A DNA stretch of 64,000 nt from an uncultured Celeribacter sp. Its GTDB lineage: Bacteria > Pseudomonadota > Alphaproteobacteria > Rhodobacterales > Rhodobacteraceae. The translations under genes were made by a program, and so were the position numbers. Positions 55,449 through 63,878 of this stretch are shown piece by piece (position 1 is the stretch's first letter; the number at the start of each line of letters is the position of its first letter). Location of the stretch: the NCBI RefSeq assembly GCF_963675965.1, contig NZ_OY780935.1:2530501-2594500 (forward strand). The letters run 5' to 3'. The notes beneath the pieces are model-generated. The model was not told the origin of the DNA, did not search any database, and worked only from the letters and a program-made list of their open reading frames with translations.

Positions 55449-57716
55449 ATGACTCGCTTTGCCGCCCCTATCGCAGAACAAATCTGGGACATGAAATACC
55501 GCCTCAAGGATGCGGACGGCAAAGCCAAGGATCAGTCGGTCGAAGACAGCTGGCGCCGGGTCGCACGCTCGCTGGCCGCGGTCGAAAAAGACAGCGCGGG
55601 CTGGGAGGAAAAATTCTATTCCGCACTGGAAGATTTCAAATTCCTGCCTGCGGGCCGTATTCTGGCCGGCGCCGGAACCGGCCGTGCGGTGACGCTGTTC
55701 AACTGTTTTGTCATGGGCACGATCCCCGACAGCATGGCGGGCATTTTCGACATGCTCAAGGAAGCCGCGCTGACGATGCAGCAGGGTGGCGGCATCGGCT
55801 ATGACTTTTCCACCATCCGGCCTAAGGGCGCGGACGTGATGGGCGTGGCCGCAGATGCTTCGGGCCCGCTGTCGTTCATGGATGTCTGGGACGCAATGTG
55901 CCGCACGATCATGTCAGCTGGATCCCGCCGTGGTGCCATGATGGCGACCATGCGCTGTGATCACCCCGATATCGAACGCTTCATTGAGGCGAAACAGGAC
56001 GCGGCTCGTCTGCGCATGTTCAACCTGTCGGTTCTGGTGACGGATGATTTCATGGAGGCGGTGAAGGCCGACAGCCCCTGGGAACTGACCTTTGGTAACA
56101 AGGTCTATCACACGGTTCAGGCGCGCGATCTGTGGAACAAGATCATGAAGGGTACCTACGACTATGCCGAGCCGGGCGTGATCTTCATCGACCGCATCAA
56201 CAAGATGAACAATCTTAACTACGTCGAAACCATTGCCGCGACGAACCCCTGTGGGGAACAGCCCTTGCCGCCCTACGGGGCCTGTTTGCTGGGGTCGATC
56301 AATCTGGCCACGCTGGTCAAGGACCCGTTCGGGGCTGGCGCCGAAATGGATGAGGCGAAACTCTCTGACTTGGTCGCCACCGCTGTGCGCATGATGGACA
56401 ATGTGGTTGATGCCTCGCGGTTCCCGCTGGAGCAGCAGGCACAGGAAGCGCAGGCCAAACGCCGGATCGGCCTTGGGGTCACGGGGCTGGCAGATGCGCT
56501 GTTGATGATCGGTCAGCGCTATGGCTCCGAAGAAGCTGCCGTGACGACAGAAAAATGGCTGAAGATGATTGCCCGTGCCTCCTATCTGGCCTCGGCCGAT
56601 CTGGCCAAGGAAAAAGGCGCCTTCCCGCTGTTCGACGCTGACAAGTATCTCGCGAGCGGATCACTGCAGGACATGGATCAGGACGTCAAAGACGCCATTC
56701 GTCAAAATGGCATTCGAAATGCGCTTCTGACCTCAATCGCCCCGACCGGTACGATTAGCCTTTATGCGGGCAATGTGTCCTCGGGCATCGAACCGGTTTT
56801 CGCCTATGCCTATACGCGCAAGGTGCTGCAGAAAGATGGATCGCGCACCGAAGAGGAAGTCGTGGATTATGCGGTGAAGATGTACCGCGACAAATTCGGT
56901 GCGGATGCCGAGTTGCCCGACTATTTCGTCAACGCGCAGACCCTTGCGCCGCTCGATCACGTCCGCATGCAGGCAGCGGCACAGAAATGGGTCGACAGCT
57001 CGATTTCCAAGACGATCAACTGCCCCGAAGACATCTCTTTCGAGGATTTCAAGGACGTCTATATGGAGGCCTGGGACAGCGGCTGCAAAGGCTGCACGAC
57101 TTACCGGCCGAACGATGTGACAGGCTCGGTGCTGTCCGTTTCTGAAACCTCGGAGAAAGCACCTGAACAAGAGATCGGCGCCGAAGTCGTCTATCTCTCC
57201 GAACCGCTCGACCGTCCGCAGCAGCTCGAGGGCAATACCTACAAGCTTAAATGGCCGGACAGCGAACATGCGATCTATGTGACGATCAACGACATCGTCC
57301 ACGGCGGCCATCGTCGTCCGTTTGAAATCTTTATCAACTCCAAGAACATGGAGCATTTCGCCTGGACCGTGGCCCTGACCCGGATGATCTCTGCCGTGTT
57401 TCGGCGGGGCGGGGATGTTTCCTTTGTCGTCGAGGAGCTGAAAGCCGTCTTCGATCCGCGCGGCGGGGCCTGGATGAAAGGCAAATACATCCCGTCGATC
57501 CTCGCCGCCATCGGTGGCGTCATCGAAACCCATCTGGTCGAGATCGGCTTTATCGACGGCGAGGGCATGGGCTTGAAAACCGACCCGCAGGCCGAGGTGG
57601 TGGCCATCGGCGACAAACCCCGCGGCAAAGCCTGCCCGTCCTGCGGTCAATACGACATGCGCATGGTCGAAGGTTGCATGACATGCGCCTCCTGCGGCCA
57701 TTCAAAATGCGGCTGA
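55449..57716 (+). CDS. nrdJ: Vitamin B12-dependent ribonucleotide reductase (class II)
   Basis: Adenosylcobalamin-dependent reductase of 755 residues that makes deoxyribonucleotides. The active-site set is visible: Cys in TLFNCFVMG (near 85), NPCGEQPLPPYGACLLGSINL broken by the N-x-C-x-E triad (near 265), and a C-terminal CxxC pair (CPSCGQYD, CASCGHSKC). The ribonucleotide specificity is not fully read here. The dependence on cobalamin matches cobU and the cobC-like gene of the window. A strong terminator lies 85 nt past the stop. Confidence 0.95.
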   Translation: MTRFAAPIAEQIWDMKYRLKDADGKAKDQSVEDSWRRVARSLAAVEKDSAGWEEKFYSALEDFKFLPAGRILAGAGTGRAVTLFNCFVMGTIPDSMAGIFDMLKEAALTMQQGGGIGYDFSTIRPKGADVMGVAADASGPLSFMDVWDAMCRTIMSAGSRRGAMMATMRCDHPDIERFIEAKQDAARLRMFNLSVLVTDDFMEAVKADSPWELTFGNKVYHTVQARDLWNKIMKGTYDYAEPGVIFIDRINKMNNLNYVETIAATNPCGEQPLPPYGACLLGSINLATLVKDPFGAGAEMDEAKLSDLVATAVRMMDNVVDASRFPLEQQAQEAQAKRRIGLGVTGLADALLMIGQRYGSEEAAVTTEKWLKMIARASYLASADLAKEKGAFPLFDADKYLASGSLQDMDQDVKDAIRQNGIRNALLTSIAPTGTISLYAGNVSSGIEPVFAYAYTRKVLQKDGSRTEEEVVDYAVKMYRDKFGADAELPDYFVNAQTLAPLDHVRMQAAAQKWVDSSISKTINCPEDISFEDFKDVYMEAWDSGCKGCTTYRPNDVTGSVLSVSETSEKAPEQEIGAEVVYLSEPLDRPQQLEGNTYKLKWPDSEHAIYVTINDIVHGGHRRPFEIFINSKNMEHFAWTVALTRMISAVFRRGGDVSFVVEELKAVFDPRGGAWMKGKYIPSILAAIGGVIETHLVEIGFIDGEGMGLKTDPQAEVVAIGDKPRGKACPSCGQYDMRMVEGCMTCASCGHSKCG

Positions 57717-57735
57717 GGCGGGGGAAGAGAGTAGT

Positions 57736-57803
57736 TGTGAGACCCGGCATAAAATGACCATTCTCGGGGTTTTTTGACCATTCCGACACAGATCAAATGA
57801 CCA
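57736..57803 (+). repeat. IS21-like element end (solo, body missing)
   Basis: TGTGAGACCC leads into TAAAA then TGACCA, and TGACCA recurs at 57775 and 57798, about 20-23 nt apart. The IS end at 63711 has the same plan: it starts TGT, has TAAAA at the same offset (15) and two GACCA repeats. The orientation is also the same, with the body expected to the right, but here the body is gone. The call rests on pattern only. Confidence 0.4.
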
Positions 57804-57826
57804 CCGACAACCTGGGTTGTCGGTGG
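57801..57826 (+). terminator. Strong intrinsic terminator after nrdJ
   Basis: Perfect 12-bp stem (57801-57812 with 57815-57826, tight TG loop) followed by a T-rich tract. It ends nrdJ transcription. It partly shares sequence with the IS-like end. Confidence 0.85.
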
Positions 57827-57912
57827 TTTCTTTTTATTTCAAATACTTAAGCTCGTTGTGTCGGTTTGCGCCGACTGACTTTGGCGTGGGCTCGCGGAGT
57901 GCCCGGGTGCCG

Positions 57913-57963
57913 TTGACCTGGGAAGCGCCATGTTCGCATAACGTTCTCAAGGATCCGGATCCT
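57913..57963 (+). promoter_or_regulatory. Promoter candidate with a palindromic operator for the AAA+ operon
   Basis: TTGACC (57913-57918) and CATAAC (57937-57942) are 18 nt apart and resemble a sigma-70 -35/-10 pair. The perfect 14-bp palindrome AGGATCCGGATCCT (57950-57963) begins about where transcription should start, an ideal place for a repressor. The first gene of the operon starts at 58045. No regulator gene is next to it. Confidence 0.4.
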
Positions 57964-58044
57964 CTGACTGAAACCCCTGGCAGCCCCGCGCTGCCAAATG
58001 TTGGTCGCCAATCGAATGGCGCACCGGCTCAGAGAGGACACCCA

Positions 58045-59094
58045 ATGCCCCGAATACCGTTTGCCGATGTCAGGTTCCTTCCCGAAAACCTGCAGTCTGA
58101 ATTCGAGATCAATACGCGCCTGAAACGTTTCCTGTGGCGGTACAGGGAGAACATGGAGAATCCTCCAGATGAGTTGGGCTTGTCGGAAGAGGACCGCGCG
58201 AAGATAGAGCGCCGGACGCAAAAATATCTCCGCACGGTCGCGAACCAATCCGGGTTGGCGCATCTCGATAGAAAAGACCGTGCGCGGCTTGAGGTCTTCC
58301 GGAATGGTGCAATGCTGATGCCGGTCGAGACCGAGCATCGCGCCGACGAGATCGCCAGCGCCATTCATACCGCCATGCCGTGGATGGCACCTGCCACCGA
58401 TCGTCTTTGGCGGGACATGCGCGCTTCAGTCCGCAATGGCGATCCTGCGCCCCGTCTGAGGCCGATGCTCTTTGTTGGTCCGCCAGGGATCGGGAAGAGC
58501 CACTGGGCCCGCCTGCTTGGCGATCTGCTGTCCGTGCCAACGACAATCATCGAAGCCACAGGGGAGCCTGCGTCATTTGCTGTGACGGGGTCTCAGCGGG
58601 GCTGGGGATCGGCAAGCCCTGGAAAGGTTCTGGACGGGATCATGGCGTCTCAAATAGCCAATCCTGTGATCGTTATCGACGAGATCGAGAAGGCCGGGGA
58701 TGTCCTGTCGACTGGCGGTCAGCGCTATTCTTTGGATGAGGGTCTGCTGCCGCTCCTCGAAAGGTCTACCGCGCGCCACTGGTCATGTCCGTACTTCCGC
58801 ATTGCATTCGACATGTCATGGGTCACGTGGGTGCTCACCGTCAACACTCTCCGCGGTCTGTCAGAGCCGTTTCTGAGCCGTTGCCCTCCCACCGAATTGA
58901 CGGCCCTCACACAGGAACATCTGGTCGGCTTTGCGGACCGGGAAGGGGCGCGTCGCGATCTTCCCCAGGACGCCGTTGATGCGGTCAAGGAGGTCATCGA
59001 AGCCATCCGGACACCGCACCACGTCAGCCTGAGATCGGTCGTTCGGATGCTGGATGCTGTCGAGCATGCAGTGAACCGCCCTGTGTTGCACTGA
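58045..59094 (+). CDS. Lon-type AAA+ ATPase without a protease domain
   Basis: Protein of 349 residues. After a 140-residue helical N-terminal region there is one AAA+ module: Walker A GPPGIGKS (145-152), Walker B VIVIDEIEKA (DE at 212-213), sensor-1 Asn in LTVNTL (N267) and an Arg finger in FLSRC (R279). The sequence between Walker A and B (GSQRGWGSASPGKVLDG) and IAFDMSWVTWVL look like Lon, yet there is no LonN domain, Ser-Lys protease domain or transmembrane part. It would remodel a partner protein, perhaps one encoded by the next two genes. The ATG at 58045 has AGAGAGGA upstream; an open extension to 57817 is not credible. Confidence 0.85.
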   Translation: MPRIPFADVRFLPENLQSEFEINTRLKRFLWRYRENMENPPDELGLSEEDRAKIERRTQKYLRTVANQSGLAHLDRKDRARLEVFRNGAMLMPVETEHRADEIASAIHTAMPWMAPATDRLWRDMRASVRNGDPAPRLRPMLFVGPPGIGKSHWARLLGDLLSVPTTIIEATGEPASFAVTGSQRGWGSASPGKVLDGIMASQIANPVIVIDEIEKAGDVLSTGGQRYSLDEGLLPLLERSTARHWSCPYFRIAFDMSWVTWVLTVNTLRGLSEPFLSRCPPTELTALTQEHLVGFADREGARRDLPQDAVDAVKEVIEAIRTPHHVSLRSVVRMLDAVEHAVNRPVLH

Positions 59095-59175
59095 GAATTG
59101 TCGCGAGGGGATGGCAATGACCTCCCCGACCGCCGTCGTCCATCAATCATGCCTTTTTCAATTTGGGAGTTCCCC

Positions 59176-59628
59176 GTGAACAAGAAACCTGCGCAGCCCC
59201 ACTGGGCCAAAAAGATACGTTCCGCCATCAAAGCCGCCGATGGTGGCCCTTCCGAAACTGACCTCGCCGAGGCACCTGTGCTGAACTACTGGCGTCCCCA
59301 TGTGTCTCGCCACGGCGCACCAATCCTTTGGGGCATGGTGTCGGGTCACCCGAGACTTGCGGGCGGTTGGATCACGACCTCACAGCTCGTCGCGATTGAC
59401 GCCAACCGGGGGTGGGCACGCACGGCATCCCGGTGGTATGCGCTGGGGCGCCCGTTCTCCGACTATGAGAGGTCCATAGCCAATGGCCTCGGGGTGGACG
59501 AGGCACCTTCCGGATTCGTGCAGATCGACGTGCCTGGGTATCGGCCGCTGGATGACTTGTCGCTGCTTGATGAACTGTTGGGGGCCTGGCGAGAACGTAT
59601 GGTGTTCAACGACAATGGGGAGGGATGA
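59176..59628 (+). CDS. Unknown protein, second gene of the AAA+ operon (possibly DUF6634)
   Basis: Protein of 150 residues, no signal or membrane segment. The centre has GWITTSQLVAIDANRGWARTASRWYALG followed by DYERSIANG. I believe it resembles DUF6634 proteins, but this is from memory. The GTG at 59176 is chosen because GGGAG lies 6 nt before it; an ATG at 59149 is the alternative. It starts about 80 nt after the ATPase gene and is followed by the small third gene after 1 nt, so the three form one unit. Confidence 0.65.
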   Translation: MNKKPAQPHWAKKIRSAIKAADGGPSETDLAEAPVLNYWRPHVSRHGAPILWGMVSGHPRLAGGWITTSQLVAIDANRGWARTASRWYALGRPFSDYERSIANGLGVDEAPSGFVQIDVPGYRPLDDLSLLDELLGAWRERMVFNDNGEG

Positions 59629-59629
59629 C

Positions 59630-59881
59630 ATGTCCGATGAAGAAGGCCCCAAGCACTTCAACTTCGCGGAACGGCAACGGCAGAAAGCGCGCGCTCGGCA
59701 ACACGACGAGGAGCGGCTGGAACGTGGGGAGATCTCACCGCGGGAACTGCAGGAGGAGAACATGCCGTTCCGAAAACTCAGGCGCGACCGTGTGGCGATC
59801 TATAGAAACAAGAAGACCGGCGAGTTTGTATGGACTTCTTTTGAGCGGAAAAGGGGGGCCGAAGACGGCAGTGAGGATTGA
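59630..59881 (+). CDS. Small charged protein, third gene of the AAA+ operon
   Basis: Protein of 83 residues, very rich in Arg, Lys and Glu, probably helical from residue 10 to 45 (NFAERQRQKARARQHDEERL) with a basic C-terminal part containing YRNKKTGEFVWTSFERK, which could be a beta hairpin. GGGAGGGATG lies just before its ATG, which comes 1 nt after the preceding stop. I do not recognise the family. The charge suggests binding to nucleic acid or protein, as an adaptor for the ATPase for example, but that is inference. Confidence 0.65.
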   Translation: MSDEEGPKHFNFAERQRQKARARQHDEERLERGEISPRELQEENMPFRKLRRDRVAIYRNKKTGEFVWTSFERKRGAEDGSED

Positions 59882-60231
59882 CGTTGCACAACAGGAATCG
59901 GCCGCAATTAGGTGTGTGACGGGACCTCGCTTTCGTGATGAGAGAGGTTGCGGCTGAACTGAGGGCTCGTGTGCCGCGGCGTGGGGCTAAGGGAATAACG
60001 GCGCATTGCCGCCGGTCTCGGAAGCTGCCGTCGCCCTGATGAGCGCGGCCAGCATAAAGAGACTATTTTCAGTTCGCGTGGGTTCTAGGGCGAAAGCACT
60101 CGAGCCAAGGGCAGGCCCGCGATCCTGAATTGTGCGCTAGGTCACTCCGCGGTGCCCAATTCGCCATTCAACGGGACGACTCCAGTCGCCGGGTCTCGGA
60201 ACTCCGGCAGGTTAGATTTCGCTGGAACCAT
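59882..60231. other. Non-coding stretch with a decayed reading frame
   Basis: About 350 nt between the rightward AAA+ operon and a leftward nuclease-like gene. On the minus strand an open frame of 50 codons (59987-60136), without a start, ends normally at a TAG and reads like a protein C-terminus (ENSLFMLAALIRATAAS). It could be a gene remnant. Nothing else is recognisable. Confidence 0.4.
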
Positions 60232-61759
60232 TCATGACGACACTTTACCTGCAGCCTCGTCGGCGTCCAAGTGCTTGGCGACTTCGGCCAGCGGATGACG
60301 GAAGAAGTGCTGGTTGAGAGCGTCGGCAAGCGCCTTCTCTTTTCCCGCCCTCGCCAGTGCCAGAACGGCATCGCCGCCCTTCCAGTCGATCCTCGCCTTC
60401 ACGCGGCGGGCCTGCTCCTCTTTCAGCTTCGCGAGCGCATCAGGTGCGATACTGCCACTCGTCCAGATTTCGAAGCGCTGCTCTGCCTCGCGTAAATACC
60501 CGTGGTGAGCGTAATGAGCGCGGAATGTGGGAATCTTCGCGAGCCATTCCTCCACCTCTGCCAGGCTCAACACACCGCCCGGCTCCTTACCTTTGCATTC
60601 AAGGGCCGTGACAACTGCGTTCTGGTTGGTGATCGTCTGAACGTCGATATCCGCTGTTCTCCCGGTGTGCGGGTCTTTGGCGGTGACGCCCATATCCATC
60701 GTCATGGCTGTGCGCCTGGCAAGATAGCCCGCCACCATCTCGAACAGGATACCCCGAAGGTTCTTGTTGCGCCCTTCGATATCGAACAGGTTGTTCAACA
60801 GCATGGTGAGGCGTTCGGGGCTCGATGATGCAAATTTCGCGGCATTCTTGAGCACTTCGCAGAGCGAGGCGATTGCCTCCCCGACACGCCTCCCGAACAG
60901 GTCTTTGGGGGTTGCCAGCATAACGCCTGCCGCATGTCCTGCAGTCATTGCTTCGCCCGTGAAGCCTTCCGCGACGATGATCGACAGAATGCCGATATCC
61001 TTGAAGCTGGCTTTGAGAACGCGAGCTTTGCGGATGAAGAACTGAATCTCATGGACGGTCAAAATGCCTTCGGCGAAAACGTCCGCCACAACGAAACCCG
61101 GTTTGCTTGCCGATCCCTGCAACGGTAGAAGATAGCTCGGCCCGGCAAGATCGAATGCGAAAGGCCCGATCGGCTTCAAATCTTCGTCGCCCCGGATGCG
61201 GATAGCGTTGTAGCTCGCGAGGCCAATTTTTCGACACGATTCGCGCAGGCCATCCAGCAAGACACGTTCCGTAATGTCCCGCGCCCGCATGGCAGCGGGT
61301 GTGCCCATGGCCAAGCTCGGGGCCGTGTGGAAACAGCGGCCATATTCCGGGTCGTGGAATTCCTTGAGGAAGTCGGACTTTATGAGACGGCTGGCGACCG
61401 TATCAGCCGGGACTTGCCCGGTCTTGGGCCTGACCGTCGCACCGCTAACAACCGCGAATTGCTCGGCAGGAATTATGCCCCCCCGAGCGATCACGCCGTC
61501 GATAGCCGCCGCCGTAATCGAATTGGTTTCGCGGAGATCGCGCAGGAAATGTTGCCAGAACCGTTCGCCGTTACGATCCTTCTCCAGATAAAGGAACGCC
61601 TCGCGCTTAGGCAGGAGCGGAACAGGAAAGCTGCGGATCGGCGGCTTGGCTCGCGATACGCGCTGACTCTGCGGATAAACCAGATGCGACAAGTGCCTCA
61701 ACGATCCGTGAGGAACGTGAGGGACCATGTTCGGAAAGGTACTGCGCAACGGTCGTCAT
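60232..61759 (-). CDS. Winged-helix plus PD-(D/E)XK restriction-endonuclease-like protein, probably frameshifted
   Basis: The body (about 480 residues from the region of SRAKPPIRSFPVPLL) is one frame: LPKREAFLYLEKDRNGERFW, a long central domain, then the nuclease core with D369 of ADIDVQT, 14 residues, and E384-C-K386 in ALECKGKE (numbering of a frame open to 61749). The natural start is in another frame: MTTVAQYLSEHGPSRSSRIVE with GLSAESAR, a helix-turn-helix that should continue into QRVSRAKPP. The join needs a 1-nt change near 61650-61680, so the gene is frameshifted in this sequence. Likely role: cutting foreign or modified DNA, by fold only. The 3' end is at 60232. Confidence 0.7.
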
Positions 61760-62068
61760 AGGGTATGTCACACTGCTTAATTTATTAATATAACTACCTT
61801 GCAGCCCGTCGTTTTTCAAGTCGTGTGATGGGTTGTTAAAAAACAATGGCTTACAGGGCGTTTTTCGAAGCCAACTTTTTGACCTCTGTCACAATAGCTT
61901 TTGAATCACCGTTCTTGGCCGGCCCTGAGCTGAAGTAGACACGCCCTGTCATCAACGTCCGCTTCGCCCACCCACACTTAATTAAAAGAAACTCTTGGGA
62001 TCTTCATAGCAGTCAGAGGATCGATGCCGTCATGTACGAGGAACTGGGGGGTACCCCCTATGTCCAGA
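61760..62068. other. AT-rich spacer upstream of the nuclease-like gene
   Basis: Region of 309 nt, more AT-rich than its surroundings, with TTAATTTATTAATATAAC at 61779-61796 probably giving promoter elements for the leftward nuclease-like gene. Near its other end a perfect GGGGGTACCCCC palindrome (62046-62057) lies just beyond the stop of the SEC-C protein gene. No protein is seen. Confidence 0.5.
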
Positions 62069-63178
62069 TCACGGCTGAAATGATCTCGATGCGATAGGTA
62101 GCTGAAAATCGATTTCCAGGCGGATATGCGAGGATGGAACGCTACCCATTATATCCACGCCATCGGTCACCAAGCGATTCAAGTGCTCTTTCTGTTTGTC
62201 GCCTAAGCCTTGGTACCAACTTGGATTGAAAAAGATGTTTTCTACGTGCTTCGACACGATTTGAAATAAAGCCGAAGCTTGCTGATCAGCGGGAAGTGCC
62301 TTGATCTGCTCTGCGATGACTTTACCGGGCGCGCCATCAATATCCAGCCACGAAATGCAGACCATCGCACGTTTGTCTCCTGCAAATGAAGAGACAAATA
62401 TCTGCTGAAGAATCTCTTCCGAATACCCGTCCTGCAGCTTATCGCCGTAGAAATCAGTAAAGGGCGACCAAGCGCCGGCAAACATGAACGGCAACGGCGC
62501 TTCAAACTCAAAGACATATGAAGCAATGGTTTCTGGTCGATTGTTGACCAATGCGGAGGTCAGCTCATCATGTGTAACCTTTGCGTCTCGCCGAGCAGCC
62601 TCATTTCCTGTGTTTATGTCATCCAGCATCTTCTGAAACATAAATTGTTCAAAAGGTCTCATTCCTTTATCGGCCCCGCGCAACGTCTCACGTAGATGGG
62701 CAGCCGCGTCCTTCCCGTAGAGTTCCCGGCTAATCGTGCGGTAGGCCACTGTAAGGCATTGGTCTGGGCGGCCAGTAAACGGCTCATTTTCGATACAAGA
62801 GAAGAGCTCTCGGTCATGCTTACCGCAAAAACCAAAGAAAACCGACGCGTCTTTGATACCGACCTTCTTGACCGACAGTTTACCGCCTTTCTTGTTCAGA
62901 TCCTGAACGGTCGCAGTATAGTGAAGCACGTGACCATTCTCGGCGATCTTAGACAAATTAGGTCCGCGCGAAACTGTGTGGGCTTTTATCACACCGCTAT
63001 CGCAAGGGCCCAAACCTACATCGCTCGCGCAGCATTTCTTCTTGCTAAAAGACTTCCGATTTGCGTCCACAGCGGACCAAGGATTATCCTTTGGCTGATC
63101 ATCTCGGTTCATGTGGCATTTCTTATATTTTATGCGTGAGCCACACCAGCAGGGAGCGTTTCGGTCTCTTCCCTTCAT
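62069..63178 (-). CDS. SEC-C motif protein with a second Cys/His (HNH-like) site
   Basis: Protein of 369 residues. A SEC-C zinc motif is right at the N-terminus: GRDRNAPCWCGSRIKYKKCH (C10, C12, C21, H22). Then comes KKKCCASDVGLGPCDSGVIKAHT (C49/C50, C59, H67) with ENGHV and later FGFCGKHD (C119, H122), a set that could hold a zinc or an HNH-like centre. The rest is helical with no known domain that I can name. The ATG at 63178 is chosen for the SEC-C motif; one at 63262 (28 residues longer) is possible. Codon use and GC are lower than in the core genes, indicating transfer. Function unknown; a defence role is possible. Confidence 0.75.
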   Translation of the reverse strand: MKGRDRNAPCWCGSRIKYKKCHMNRDDQPKDNPWSAVDANRKSFSKKKCCASDVGLGPCDSGVIKAHTVSRGPNLSKIAENGHVLHYTATVQDLNKKGGKLSVKKVGIKDASVFFGFCGKHDRELFSCIENEPFTGRPDQCLTVAYRTISRELYGKDAAAHLRETLRGADKGMRPFEQFMFQKMLDDINTGNEAARRDAKVTHDELTSALVNNRPETIASYVFEFEAPLPFMFAGAWSPFTDFYGDKLQDGYSEEILQQIFVSSFAGDKRAMVCISWLDIDGAPGKVIAEQIKALPADQQASALFQIVSKHVENIFFNPSWYQGLGDKQKEHLNRLVTDGVDIMGSVPSSHIRLEIDFQLPIASRSFQP

Positions 63179-63594
63179 CGTACGAAACTCATCAGATTTT
63201 CCTGCCCAATTTCTCAATGATAGTTTTCGATCCACATCGCGACTGGAGCCTTGTGGGTCCAAGGCTACCTACCGTACCTTAAAGGACGATTATTGGTCGC
63301 GTAACCGGTCACCTGGCAGCTCGAAATGCCATCATGATCTAAATTTTTTCTGCTATGACTTATCTGCACTGAATGCGACCATCGATGCAAGGCGCAGTAT
63401 CCTTCAGATTGAGCTCTTAGCCTGAAATCGTCGGACTCAGAACGAATGGCCGTTTTCATGTATTTGACAGTTTGTCTTCGCAGGTGCAGCGAATTCACAC
63501 TTTCCCGCCCCTCGTGTCGGGCATCCCCAGTCGATGACCGCAGAAGTACCAGCCTATCTCTCTCCCAAGCGAACTATTTACCCGTCGTTCCGCA
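63179..63594. other. Intergenic region upstream of the SEC-C gene
   Basis: About 416 nt with no recognised gene; short open frames on both strands lack good start sites. It must contain the promoter of the leftward SEC-C gene and the 3' flank of the IS-interrupted gene. Confidence 0.45.
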
Positions 63595-63710
63595 TCAGCG
63601 AATGTCCAGCGCCTCGACGACATCATCAACCCTGTAGTGCGGTCGACCATCCACAACGGGCATGTTCGGGCCCGCGCAGTTCGCCTCAAGGATTTCGACA
63701 AGCTTCTCAG
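63595..63710 (-). pseudogene. 3' stump of an unknown gene cut by an IS21-family end
   Basis: The minus-strand frame reads KLVEILEANCAGPNMPVVDG and on to DDVVEALDIR before a TGA at 63595-63597. Codon choice (GTC, GAG, GCG, CTG) looks like a true gene of this genome. Going upstream it meets the IS end at 63711 within 39 codons, so the gene's 5' part was cut off or lies across the IS. The family is not recognised. Confidence 0.55.
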
Positions 63711-63795
63711 TGTCAACGGCGGAGTAAAACCCGACCAAAGGGCGGCGCAAAAGTAGACCACTTTAGGGTTGGGCGTGACGGTTGCGCAGAACGCA

Positions 63796-63845
63796 GGCGG
63801 CCAGTCAGCCGCGCTCTCCAAATAGCTGGCGGTTGACTGGCCGCC
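63796..63845. repeat. Large hairpin inside the IS21-like element, behind istB
   Basis: Perfect 12-bp arms GGCGGCCAGTCA and TGACTGGCCGCC, with a further inner stem. It lies between the istB stop and the element end. No T run follows in the istB direction, so it may stop transcription or act in the end complex; which one is open. Confidence 0.5.
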
Positions 63846-63878
63846 TTGGCCCGTGAGGGCCAAGTCATGGCTTTTCGA

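Larger units (their letters stand above)
57717..58044. other. Intergenic leader region between nrdJ and the AAA+ operon
   Basis: This 328-nt stretch marks the change from core to accessory DNA. It holds, in order, an IS21-like end (57736-57803), the nrdJ terminator (57801-57826), a promoter candidate (57913-57942), a palindrome (57950-57963), a TGGCAG/CTGCCA hairpin (57978-57983 with 57991-57996) and the leader up to the ATG. No credible protein is seen in it. Confidence 0.6.

Noticed and set aside
58045..59094. The AAA+ ATPase as the istB gene of an IS21 element
   Set aside because: It lacks the IstB end motif and its Walker region resembles Lon; the true istB end is at 63879-64000.
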